DNA of 64,000 nucleotides, from the NCBI GenBank assembly GCA_944323955.1, contig CALUUK010000008.1, forward strand, positions 1 through 64,000, given 5' to 3'. Shown here one piece after another: positions 45,662-54,260 of the stretch; within the stretch, counting starts at the first letter, position 1; every line of letters starts with the position of its first letter. This DNA is from Candidatus Gastranaerophilales bacterium (GTDB lineage Bacteria; Cyanobacteriota; Vampirovibrionia; Gastranaerophilales; Gastranaerophilaceae). The position numbers and the translations under genes are program-made. The notes under the pieces were generated by a model. The model was given only the letters and a program-made list of their open reading frames with translations. It did not search any database and was not told the DNA's origin.

Positions 45662-46750
45662 ATGCCAAAATACAGAAGCTGTCACAGCATCGAAGGTGAG
45701 TTATTTTTTAACCACCTTAACAAAATAGGATACTGTTCAATGCTGACACCTCAAGGAGGTCAGCCCGTATTATATGAGAATTATACGGGTGAATTAATAG
45801 ATTGGGAAGAATTTTTTAGAAGAAGAGACAAAGATATTGATTTAATGAAAAACGGCTCTGAACCCGAATCTTGCAGAGATTGTCTCTGGATAAGAGAAAA
45901 TGATTGGGATGAAAGGAAAAAAGAATTTAAATATATTTTGCTCAACATCTGGGTAAAATGCAATTTAAAGTGTATTTATTGTTCAAACCATAAAGATACG
46001 TATGTATCAGAAAATACAAAACCTTATAATATAGTCCCCGTATTAAAAGATATGATAGAAAAAGGCTATATAACACAAAATACAAAAATAGATATAGCCG
46101 GCGGAGAATCGACATTAGATTGTAATTTTCATGAACTTATAAATCTGTTAATTCAAAACGGAATAAAAAACATCAATCTTAATACAAATGCCACAAACTA
46201 TATTGAAGAGGTTAAAAACGGAATAGAAAAAGGATTTATATCAATAATTACTTCCGTTGATGCGGGAAGTTCAAGATATTTTAAATATATAAAAAAAGCT
46301 GATTTATATTCAGTGGTATGGAAGAATTTACAAAAATATGCACAGGCAAAGAAAATTGAAAATTCAAACTCGGTAAAAGCAAAATATATCATTATTCCTG
46401 ACGTAAATGATAATAAAGCACAAATACGAAAATTTATATTAAAAGCAAAAAAATCCGGCGTTCAAGGAGTAATATGCAGCACAGACTTACATTGGATTTT
46501 GCATAATCCCGATGATAAAAAAACAATGCTAAAAACAATTAATCTCACAAAATATTTTATAAATATTTGTTCTCTAATCGGCATAGATTGGCAGATTTGG
46601 GCACACATTGAAGACCTTATAAAAAGATATAATTTAATTGAACCTGAAAACAAAATTGATATTGATTTTATCTATAAAAAGCAGCCGAATGAAAATAAGA
46701 AGAATAGTTTGCTGAAAATATTATTATATATTCAAAATAAATTAATATAA
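45662..46750 (+). CDS. radical SAM protein with N-terminal cysteine module (paralogue)
   Basis: 362 residues. Same layout as 29189: N-terminal cysteines (SCHSIEG, YCSM, SCRDC), an ENYTGELIDWEEFF segment, then the radical SAM motif CNLKCIYC (about 102-109), DIAGGESTLDC and FISIITSVDAGSS. The NYxGExxxWxEFF segment and the C-R-x-C pair are shared with the paralogue. A C-terminal basic tail of about 60 residues is unique. AAAAGGA about 11 bases before the ATG. Confidence 0.85.
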   Translation: MPKYRSCHSIEGELFFNHLNKIGYCSMLTPQGGQPVLYENYTGELIDWEEFFRRRDKDIDLMKNGSEPESCRDCLWIRENDWDERKKEFKYILLNIWVKCNLKCIYCSNHKDTYVSENTKPYNIVPVLKDMIEKGYITQNTKIDIAGGESTLDCNFHELINLLIQNGIKNINLNTNATNYIEEVKNGIEKGFISIITSVDAGSSRYFKYIKKADLYSVVWKNLQKYAQAKKIENSNSVKAKYIIIPDVNDNKAQIRKFILKAKKSGVQGVICSTDLHWILHNPDDKKTMLKTINLTKYFINICSLIGIDWQIWAHIEDLIKRYNLIEPENKIDIDFIYKKQPNENKKNSLLKILLYIQNKLI

Positions 46751-46775
46751 TCTTGATATCAATTTATGCAATTTT

Positions 46776-46784
46776 TGATATAAT
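46776..46784 (+). promoter_or_regulatory. extended -10 of the aminotransferase gene
   Basis: TG-A-TATAAT, 39 bases before the ATG at 46824. TTGATA (46753-46758) is a possible -35 but the spacer (20 bases) is long. Confidence 0.45.
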
Positions 46785-46823
46785 GAAATCTGTAGATAAC
46801 TAAGAATAAGATTGGAAAATCAA

Positions 46824-48005
46824 ATGTTTGAAAAATTCTGTTCGGAAAGAATAAAAAAAACCCCCTCTTCTTTTATAAGAGAAATTTTAAAAGTCACTCA
46901 AAATCATGATATTATCTCATTCGCCGGCGGACTTCCCAATCCTATATCATTTCCGCAGGAAGAATTAAAAGTTTCAATGAACAGAATTGCAGATACGTTC
47001 GGAGCAAAAATTTATCAATATTCAACAACCGAAGGGCTGGAGAGCTTAAGACAGTTTATCGCAGACAGATACAAAAAAAATCATAATATGGATATTTCCA
47101 TAGATAATATAATTATTACGACAGGCTCACAGCAGGCACTTGATTTAATAGGAAAAGTTTTTGTAAATGAAGGGGATAAAGTTATGGTTGAAAACCCTTC
47201 TTATCTCGGACTATTACAAGCCTTTTGCGTATACGGAGCGGATTTTGTCCAAACAAAACTTGACGATGACGGTTTAAACATTGAAGAATTGAAAAAAACA
47301 TTAAAAGAACATAAGCCAAAAGTCGCTTATTTGATACCTAATTTTCAAAATCCAACCGGGCTTACTTATACAAAAGAAAACAGAGCAAAAGTTTTTGAAT
47401 GTATTAAAGATGAAGATATGATTTTAATTCAGGACGACCCGTATGGAGAATTAAAATTTGAAGACGATGAAAAACTTCCCTACATAGGGGTAAATCAAAG
47501 TAAAAAAAACATATATCTGGGTTCATTTTCAAAAATTGTAACTCCCGGTATGCGATTAGGTTATGTTATTGCCGACAAAGAAGTAATAAGACTGCTTGAA
47601 ACAGCAAAACAAGCAGCGGATTTGCACTCTAATATATTCGGGCAATATCTGATTGCCGACTATTTATTAAATAATGATTTGGATGCACACATCGAAAAGA
47701 TAAAAAAATTATATAAAGAACAAGCAGCAGCAATGGTAAGTGCGATGAAAGAATTTTTCCCTCCCGAAGTTAAATTCACACAGCCAAAAGGAGGAATGTT
47801 CACCTGGGTGACACTTCGTGAAGGAATGGATGTAATAAAACTTTTTGATAAAGCCATTGAAAAGAAAGTTGCATTTGTTCCCGGCCACCCGTTCTACGTC
47901 AATCCAAAGAATGTAAATACATTAAGATTAAATTATACAAATGCGGATTCCGAAACAATAAAAGAAGGTATAAAAAGACTTTCGGAAGCAATAAAGGAAA
48001 TATAG
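46824..48005 (+). CDS. PLP-dependent aminotransferase, aminoadipate/aromatic type
   Basis: 393 residues from the ATG at 46824 (GGAAA upstream; TTG at 46812 opens the frame). Fold type I, PLP Lys in YLGSFSKIVTPGMRLGY. Other motifs: FAGGLPNP, IITTGSQQALDLI, YLIPNFQNPTG, IQDDPYGEL. The pattern matches the LysN/2-aminoadipate and MocR-domain-like aminotransferases, which transfer amino groups between amino acids and 2-oxoglutarate. The exact substrate cannot be told. It ends at a terminator. Confidence 0.88.
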   Translation: MFEKFCSERIKKTPSSFIREILKVTQNHDIISFAGGLPNPISFPQEELKVSMNRIADTFGAKIYQYSTTEGLESLRQFIADRYKKNHNMDISIDNIIITTGSQQALDLIGKVFVNEGDKVMVENPSYLGLLQAFCVYGADFVQTKLDDDGLNIEELKKTLKEHKPKVAYLIPNFQNPTGLTYTKENRAKVFECIKDEDMILIQDDPYGELKFEDDEKLPYIGVNQSKKNIYLGSFSKIVTPGMRLGYVIADKEVIRLLETAKQAADLHSNIFGQYLIADYLLNNDLDAHIEKIKKLYKEQAAAMVSAMKEFFPPEVKFTQPKGGMFTWVTLREGMDVIKLFDKAIEKKVAFVPGHPFYVNPKNVNTLRLNYTNADSETIKEGIKRLSEAIKEI

Positions 48006-48008
48006 ATA

Positions 48009-48040
48009 AAAAGACCGCATTACATATAATGCGGTCTTTT
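48009..48040. terminator. bidirectional Rho-independent terminator
   Basis: AAAAGACCGCATTA/TAATGCGGTCTTTT, a 14-bp perfect stem with CATA loop, lies between the aminotransferase and the convergent small membrane protein. Confidence 0.9.
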
Positions 48041-48064
48041 CTTATAATTTAATTAATTGTTTAA

Positions 48065-48415
48065 TCAGTCATTAGATTTTGCAGAGCCCGTAATTTTCGA
48101 AAGCAGTGAAACGGCTGCGGCTCCGGTTGCTGCTACAGCTCCGAATACGGCAGCTTTTGAAATTTTGCCGGCATTTTTTAACAGAAAATTCTGTATTTTA
48201 TGCATTGAAGCCCAATCCTTTGATGCTTTATCTTCAACCTTTTTGAAAATTTTCGATGCTTTCTCTCCCGTAAAAGTATCACGAATTTTTTCATTTGCTG
48301 CAAAAAGTCTGTCTATTATATAATTTTCCTTGTTTGTTTGAGGAATGGTTTTAATTTTATTTTCAAGATTGTATGCAGCTTCCTGAAATGATGCTTTAAT
48401 ATAAGGTACTTTCAT
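48065..48415 (-). CDS. small hypothetical protein with C-terminal membrane helix
   Basis: 116 residues. A basic, helical N-terminal part precedes a hydrophobic Ala-rich segment (AAVFGAVAATGAAAVSLL) near residues 88-106, suggesting tail anchoring. AAGGGAG precedes the ATG. No family recognised. The 150-base gap to korA contains an AT-rich hairpin (48453-48470) followed by a T run. Confidence 0.6.
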   Translation of the reverse strand: MKVPYIKASFQEAAYNLENKIKTIPQTNKENYIIDRLFAANEKIRDTFTGEKASKIFKKVEDKASKDWASMHKIQNFLLKNAGKISKAAVFGAVAATGAAAVSLLSKITGSAKSND

Positions 48416-48452
48416 AATAAACTCCCTTTAAATACTAACTCTCGGATGGTAT

Positions 48453-48475
48453 AAAGTATATTAATACTTTTTTTT
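48453..48475 (+). other. AT-rich hairpin with T run
   Basis: AAAGTAT/ATACTTT (48453-48459 with 48464-48470, ATTA loop) is followed by a T run on the plus strand. No plus-strand gene ends here, so it could be a leader hairpin of korA or a chance AT-rich inverted repeat. Confidence 0.35.
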
Positions 48476-48565
48476 GTTATTGTGAAGGGCTTTATTTACA
48501 AAAATTAATATTACTATCATTATGTAAATTAGTTATAAAATTGAAAATAGAAGGAAATAATTCAC

Positions 48566-50356
48566 ATGAAAGATTTAATAATAAAAATATCAGGAACATC
48601 AGGACAAGGTATTATCAGTGCAGGAGATATATTATCATACGCAACTGCGCGCAAAGGATATTATGTTACGACATACAGAGCTTTTCCCTCTGAAATCAGA
48701 GGAGACGGCAAGTGTTATTACATATTAAGAATAAGCGAAGAAAAAACTTTGACGGCAACGGGGCAGACAGATATACAAATCTGTCTTGACGAAGATACAA
48801 TATATGAAATGCAAGATAAAATAAAACCTAACGGTGTATTGATTTATGACAAAGATAAAGCTGGGGAATTAAAAGAAGTAAAAAAAGATATTATAACTTA
48901 CGGACTTCCCTTAACAACAATTGCAAAAGAAATACAAGACGAGCGTTCACGAAATATGGCGGCACTTGGCATCGTTGTAGGGCTGCTTAAAAACCTTCAT
49001 CTAGAAGAACAAATTTTAAAAGATATAGAACTAAGATATAAAAATAAGCCTCAAGTTGTTATAGATTCAAACAAAAAGGCTTTAAAAGCCGGATATGATT
49101 ATGCGGTAAATAAATTAACACGTAAAGACAATTTTGAAAAAGCGGAAATAAAATCCACGGGAGCAAAATTAATTATGTCCGGTAATGAAGCAATAGGACT
49201 TGCCGCTCTTGTTTCAGGATGCAGATTTTTCTCGGGATACCCTATAACACCTGCGACAGAAATTATGGAATGGCTTGCAAAAGAACTTCCTAAATTCGGC
49301 GGGAAAATGGTTCAATGCGAAGATGAAATTGCCGCGATTAATTACGCCCTCGGCGCCTCATATGCAGGTGTCAAATCAATGACGGCAACATCCGGTCCCG
49401 GATTTTCACTAATGCAGGAAACAATAGGACTTGCATCAATGGCAGAATTGCCTGTAGTTGTTGTTGATGTTCAACGCTGCGGCCCAAGTACGGGTGTTCC
49501 GACAAAAACAGAGCAAAGCGACTTGTTTGCCGCAATGTACGGCACTCATGGCGACTGCCCGAAAATAGTTCTGGCACCTATGAATGTTGCGGATTGTTTT
49601 TATCAAACCGTAAATGCATTTAATTTTGCGGAACAATATCAGGTTCCCGTTATTGTTTTATCGGATGCCTCTCTCGGTCCGAGAAGAGAATGTGTTGACC
49701 TTATAGACACAAATAATTTGAAAATTCTAAACAGACAAAAGCCCGATTTAAAAGAAGGCGATGACTATAAAAGATATGAAGATACAAAAACGGGAATTTC
49801 CCCTATATCATGCCCGGGAGATTTATACGGAGAACACGTAGTAACAGGACTTGAACACACACAGGCAAACGCTCCGACACCTGCAAATGACATACACAGA
49901 CAAATGACCGAGAAAAGATTCAGAAAACTTGAAACTGCCGCAGGTCAATTTTCAAAAGCAAAAACCTACGGAAGTGAAAATGCATCAATCGGTATCATCA
50001 GCTGGGGTTCAACATCCGGTGCTGTATTTGAAGCCATTGATAAAGCAAAAGAAAAAGGTATAGATGTTCAGGCATTATATCCCAGAACTTTGTATCCGCT
50101 TCCGACTGACTGGATAAAAAGTTTTGTGAAGGGAAAAGAGGTTGTAATCGTTATAGAAGCTAATTATAATGCACAATTTAAATCTACCATTGTTGAAAGA
50201 TGCACACATATAAACAGGGGAGCAGAGGTTCTGGAGTTTTTAAAATATGACGGAACGCCTTTTACTCCGGACGAAATTTTAGAAGAAATAGAAAAAGTTG
50301 CATCCGTTCAAACCGCAAAAAATGATTTACAAACTAACAAACATACACATTTCTAA
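48566..50356 (+). CDS. korA: 2-oxoacid:ferredoxin oxidoreductase, gamma-alpha fusion
   Basis: 596 residues. N-terminal gamma domain (about 1-185, KISGTSGQGIISAGDILSYATARKG) is fused to the alpha subunit (GNEAIGLAALVSGCRFFSGYPITPATEIMEWLAKELP, QCEDEIAAINYALGASYAGVKSMTATSGPGFSLM). It oxidises 2-oxoglutarate or a related 2-oxoacid to the acyl-CoA, reducing ferredoxin. The beta subunit follows after 10 bases. The fusion order is common in this family. Confidence 0.93.
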   Translation: MKDLIIKISGTSGQGIISAGDILSYATARKGYYVTTYRAFPSEIRGDGKCYYILRISEEKTLTATGQTDIQICLDEDTIYEMQDKIKPNGVLIYDKDKAGELKEVKKDIITYGLPLTTIAKEIQDERSRNMAALGIVVGLLKNLHLEEQILKDIELRYKNKPQVVIDSNKKALKAGYDYAVNKLTRKDNFEKAEIKSTGAKLIMSGNEAIGLAALVSGCRFFSGYPITPATEIMEWLAKELPKFGGKMVQCEDEIAAINYALGASYAGVKSMTATSGPGFSLMQETIGLASMAELPVVVVDVQRCGPSTGVPTKTEQSDLFAAMYGTHGDCPKIVLAPMNVADCFYQTVNAFNFAEQYQVPVIVLSDASLGPRRECVDLIDTNNLKILNRQKPDLKEGDDYKRYEDTKTGISPISCPGDLYGEHVVTGLEHTQANAPTPANDIHRQMTEKRFRKLETAAGQFSKAKTYGSENASIGIISWGSTSGAVFEAIDKAKEKGIDVQALYPRTLYPLPTDWIKSFVKGKEVVIVIEANYNAQFKSTIVERCTHINRGAEVLEFLKYDGTPFTPDEILEEIEKVASVQTAKNDLQTNKHTHF

Positions 50357-50366
50357 AAGGTGAATT

Positions 50367-51221
50367 ATGAAAAAAATGGAAATATCTGATTACAAAGGGA
50401 AAGTAAAACCGTCATGGTGTCCGGGATGCGGAAATCACGGGGTTTTAGCGGCATTAAAAAAGGCTATGGCAAATCTTGAATATCAAACCCATAATACAAC
50501 AATTGTATCAGGGATAGGTTGTTCAAGCAGATTTCCTTTCTTTATGTCAACATATGGTTTTCACTCCATACACGGAAGAGCACTTCCCGTCGCAATAGGA
50601 TTAAAAGAAGCAAATCCCGAAATAAATGTTATTGCGGTAGGCGGCGACGGAGACGGATTAAGTATTGGCGGCAACCACTTTATACATGCCGCAAGAAAAA
50701 ATCCGAACATAACATATATAATGATGGACAATGAAATATATGCATTGACAAAAGGGCAATGTTCACCGACATCAAGAATAGGTACAACAACAAAATGTAA
50801 TCCGTATGCATGGACTGCAGACAGAATAAATCCGGTTTTAATGGCTCTTTCCTTCAACGCTTCATATGTTGCAAGAGGTTATGCGGGTGATATAAAACAG
50901 CTAGAAGAGCTCATACAAGGAGGGCTTGAACATCACGGGTTCGCCTTTATCCATATTATTTCACCTTGTGTCCAATACAATAAAGTATCTTCTTTTGAAA
51001 AAATGAAAGAAATAATAAAACCATTACCTGAAAATCATAATATTGAAGACAGAGTAAACGCAATGGCGTACGCCTTTGCCCCCAACGGGCCTTATACGGG
51101 ACTGTTCTATAAAGTTCAAAGACCCACATATGAAGAAAGATATGCAGATATTATTTCAAAAGCAAAACATCTGTCAGGTGAAAACTATTCGATAGAAGAT
51201 GTAATGAAACAATTTAAGTAG
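50367..51221 (+). CDS. korB: 2-oxoacid:ferredoxin oxidoreductase, beta subunit
   Basis: 284 residues. Thiamine pyrophosphate-binding GDGDGLSIGGNHFIHAARKN and the Cys residues of CPGCGNHG, GIGCSSRF and ISPCVQYN that hold a [4Fe-4S] cluster. Partner of the preceding subunit. It supplies reduced ferredoxin, which HydABC downstream in the window can use. Confidence 0.95.
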   Translation: MKKMEISDYKGKVKPSWCPGCGNHGVLAALKKAMANLEYQTHNTTIVSGIGCSSRFPFFMSTYGFHSIHGRALPVAIGLKEANPEINVIAVGGDGDGLSIGGNHFIHAARKNPNITYIMMDNEIYALTKGQCSPTSRIGTTTKCNPYAWTADRINPVLMALSFNASYVARGYAGDIKQLEELIQGGLEHHGFAFIHIISPCVQYNKVSSFEKMKEIIKPLPENHNIEDRVNAMAYAFAPNGPYTGLFYKVQRPTYEERYADIISKAKHLSGENYSIEDVMKQFK

Positions 51222-51230
51222 GAAAAAAAT

Positions 51231-52424
51231 ATGAATAAAGGAAAAAGAATACCAATAATATTATTATCCCTGCTGGGATTGGCTCTTTCAATAGAGTTAT
51301 GTATTGTTTATTACAATGCAAACTTTTTAATTGATGCACAGCCCAGTATATGTGCTATTAATGAAGCAATGGACTGTGACGGAGTTGCAAAAACGGTTTA
51401 CTCTCAATTTTTGGGAATTCCGCTGTCTTTATGGGGAGTTTGCTTATACTTATTTCTTTTATTCATGACATTAGTTGACAAGATAAAGAAAATTAAATTC
51501 TTATCTTTTCTAAATGTTTTTAAAAATCCTCAGGCATACATCTTTTGTGTCGCATTATTATCTTTTATTATTTCAATGTGGCTTGGATTTATATCGGTAA
51601 AAAAAATAAATTCAATATGTATATTCTGTTTTATGACATATATAATTGATTTAATAATCGCGCTCATTGCAAAAGATTGGGAACAAAATCTTGTATACGA
51701 AATAAAAACAAGTATAAATGATTTTATTGAAGCAATAAAAGTAAAACGATATGCCCTTTGGTTCTTTTTGCTTGTTGCGCTCGGCTTTTCAATTGTATCA
51801 TACACTTATGTTTCAAACATATTAACGCCGCAAGTGGCAAAAAGGAATGAGATGATGTTGTTTATGAATGAATATAAAGACATCACTGACGGAAAAACGA
51901 TGGGAAATCCTAATGCTGATATCGTTGTTCAGGAATTCATAGACTTTAACTGCGGAGGTTGTTTTCTGGCAAACTTATATTTGCACAGAATTATAAATGA
52001 ATTTGAAAATGTAAAAGTTGAACAATATCTTCTGCCGCTTGAAAAATCCTGCAATCACAACATGCAGCATGAAGGATATAAAAACTCTTGCATAAAAGCT
52101 AAATATGCCCTTGCAGCCGCAAAACAAAATAAATACTGGCAGATGTCAGATATTATTTTCGGAGAAAACCCCGAAGATGAAAAAGAACTCATTGAAAAAG
52201 CAAGATTTCTTGATTTGGATATAAAAAAATTAAAAGAAGATGCGCATAGTGATGAAGTAAAACAAGAAATAACAGATTCTATAAAGTTTGCCGATTCAAG
52301 AAACATAAACGGAACACCGACAATTTTCATAGGAGTAAGAAGGATACTGGGAGTTAATTCATATCCTGAATTCAAACAGATAATCATAGAACAGGGCGGA
52401 AAAGAAAAAATACAAGATGAATAA
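51231..52424 (+). CDS. VKOR-DsbA fusion protein
   Basis: 397 residues. N-terminal VKOR domain with four to five helices and two cysteine pairs: CAINEAMDCDGV in the loop and the active CIFC (SICIFCFMTYI). The C-terminal thioredoxin-fold domain carries CGGC (FNCGGCFLAN) and cis-Pro in GTPTIFIG. This forms disulfides in envelope proteins using quinone as the electron sink, replacing DsbB/DsbA. The 3' end overlaps queH by 8 bases. Confidence 0.9.
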   Translation: MNKGKRIPIILLSLLGLALSIELCIVYYNANFLIDAQPSICAINEAMDCDGVAKTVYSQFLGIPLSLWGVCLYLFLLFMTLVDKIKKIKFLSFLNVFKNPQAYIFCVALLSFIISMWLGFISVKKINSICIFCFMTYIIDLIIALIAKDWEQNLVYEIKTSINDFIEAIKVKRYALWFFLLVALGFSIVSYTYVSNILTPQVAKRNEMMLFMNEYKDITDGKTMGNPNADIVVQEFIDFNCGGCFLANLYLHRIINEFENVKVEQYLLPLEKSCNHNMQHEGYKNSCIKAKYALAAAKQNKYWQMSDIIFGENPEDEKELIEKARFLDLDIKKLKEDAHSDEVKQEITDSIKFADSRNINGTPTIFIGVRRILGVNSYPEFKQIIIEQGGKEKIQDE

Positions 52425-52953
52425 AGTTCTTTTACATGCCTGCTGTGCAACATGCAGCGGATATCCGATTGAAAAACTCAGAGAAACGGGGTATGAGCCT
52501 GTATTATATTTTTTCAATCCCAATATTTTTCCGCCGGAAGAATTTGATAAAAGATTAAATGAATTAGTAAGATATGCAAAAAAGAAAGAAGTCGAATTAA
52601 TAGTAGAAAAACAAGATTCACAAGACTGGTATAATTGTATAGCAGGGCTTGAAAATGAACCTGAAAGAGGCAAACGCTGTTCAAGGTGTTTTGAATACAG
52701 ACTATTATTTACCGCATTAAAAGCATTTAAACTTGAAATCAATTATTTTACTACAACTCTTACAGTAAGTCCGCATAAACAGTCAAAGGTCATATTTGAA
52801 ATTGCAAAAGAACTTGCAGCTAAATACGAACTTACATTTTTAGATATTGATTTTAAAAAAGAAGACGGTTTTTTAAAAACAATGAAAATTGCGAAAGAAG
52901 AAAATTTTTATCGCCAGAGTTACTGCGGATGTGAGTTCAGTATGTTTAATTAA
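52417..52953 (+). CDS. queH: epoxyqueuosine reductase QueH
   Basis: 178 residues. Conserved cysteines of the QueH family: HACCATCSGYP at the N-terminus, CSRC near residue 90 and SYCGCEF near the C-terminus. It performs the last step of queuosine synthesis in tRNA, an oxygen-sensitive alternative to QueG. Coupled to the VKOR-DsbA gene. The 73 bases to the next gene hold nothing clear. Confidence 0.93.
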   Translation: MNKVLLHACCATCSGYPIEKLRETGYEPVLYFFNPNIFPPEEFDKRLNELVRYAKKKEVELIVEKQDSQDWYNCIAGLENEPERGKRCSRCFEYRLLFTALKAFKLEINYFTTTLTVSPHKQSKVIFEIAKELAAKYELTFLDIDFKKEDGFLKTMKIAKEENFYRQSYCGCEFSMFN

Positions 52954-53026
52954 AAAACCGCTTTTTGCTTTTGTTTTTATAGAGGACTATGAAATATTGA
53001 AAATACAGCAAAAAGTCTGTTATAAA

Positions 53027-53284
53027 TTATAATTCAATAAGTTTTTCTTTTTCCAATCTGGAAAGATGCTTTATTCTGTATTCTTCTTTTTGAGCAGCCT
53101 GTTTAGAATCAAATTCTTGCGTATATACGAGCTTTAAAGGTTTATTTGCCCTTGTAAATTTCGCCCCTTTACCGGAACAATGCAAACTGTAACGTCTTTC
53201 AATATCATCCGTATATCCGCAATACAATTTATTTGTTACGGTTAAAATCATATATACATAATATTTTTTAGAAAGTTCGGGCAT
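53027..53284 (-). CDS. GIY-YIG nuclease-domain protein
   Basis: 85 residues, the single-domain UPF0213 type: YYVYMILTVTNKLYCGYTDDIERRYSLHCSGKGAKFTRANKPLKLVY. The YVYMI and YCGYT elements with Arg and the C-terminal Glu-containing helix (KEEYRIKHLSRLEKEKL) are in place. Function in DNA or RNA repair is unproven. It overlaps the end of the dus gene by 17 bases. Confidence 0.88.
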   Translation of the reverse strand: MPELSKKYYVYMILTVTNKLYCGYTDDIERRYSLHCSGKGAKFTRANKPLKLVYTQEFDSKQAAQKEEYRIKHLSRLEKEKLIEL

Positions 53285-54260
53285 TTTGTAAAATCTCTTT
53301 TAAAATTGAAATTATTTTTTCATAATTCAATTCCGTCACAAGTTTATGACGGTATTCGGCACCGCCTCTGATATTTTTAATATAAGCAGGATAAAATTTA
53401 CGAAAAAATTTAATTCCATGTTCTTCTCCTCTGAATGCAATTTGAAGGTCCAGATGTTTCTTAAGCATGGAAACTTTTTCTTCCAAACAAGGTTCAGGTA
53501 AAAGTATTCCTTCATTTAAATATTTTTCCGTTCTGTAGATTAAAGATAAATCTCCCATAGCGGCACGCCCGATTGCAACACCATCGGCCTTTGAAATTTC
53601 AAGACATTTTTTTGCAGTTTCGGGACTTATAACATCACCGTTAGCGAAATAAGGAATATCAATTTCTCCTTTCAATTTTGAAAGTTCAGCCCAATCCGCA
53701 GTACCGGAATACATTTGCGCCCGTGTTCTGGCATGCACTGTAATAGCATCGGCACCGGCTTTTTGCATCAATTGTGCAAATTCAATGAAATTTTTAGAAT
53801 CCTGGCTCCAACCCAAACGAAATTTACACGTAACAGGAATATTTACGGCTTCTTTAACTGCAGTAACTATATCATAAGCAAGATTGGAATTTTTCATTAA
53901 GGCACAACCGTCATTGCCTTTTACGATTTTATTTATCGGACATCCCATATTTATATCAATAATATTTGCTTTAGTCTCAAGTATTCGGGCTGATTTTGCC
54001 ATTAAATCAGGCTTGTGGCCTTCTATTTGAAACGCAACGGGAGACTGAAAATCATCACTATATGTAATCATAGTATCATTTTTCTGCATCAGTGCTTCGG
54101 AACTTATCATTTCGGTAGTCAAAAGACAGTCACAAGAATAGTCTCTGATTAATTTTCTAAGAACAAAATCCGTAATACCGGCTAAAGGTGCCAGAGAAAC
54201 CTTGCTTTTTATTTCGACATCACCGATTTTTAAGGTTTGAAGACTATCTTTTATCTGCAT
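53268..54260 (-). CDS. dus: tRNA-dihydrouridine synthase (DusB-type)
   Basis: 330 residues. FMN-binding TIM barrel. Motifs are SLAPLAGITDFVLRKL, catalytic Cys in IDINMGCPINKIVKGNDGCALM, TVHARTRAQMYSGTADW, and YFANGDVISPETAKKCL. Reduces uridines in tRNA D loops. The last base overlaps the TPR gene's stop. Confidence 0.92.
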   Translation of the reverse strand: MQIKDSLQTLKIGDVEIKSKVSLAPLAGITDFVLRKLIRDYSCDCLLTTEMISSEALMQKNDTMITYSDDFQSPVAFQIEGHKPDLMAKSARILETKANIIDINMGCPINKIVKGNDGCALMKNSNLAYDIVTAVKEAVNIPVTCKFRLGWSQDSKNFIEFAQLMQKAGADAITVHARTRAQMYSGTADWAELSKLKGEIDIPYFANGDVISPETAKKCLEISKADGVAIGRAAMGDLSLIYRTEKYLNEGILLPEPCLEEKVSMLKKHLDLQIAFRGEEHGIKFFRKFYPAYIKNIRGGAEYRHKLVTELNYEKIISILKEILQNARTF

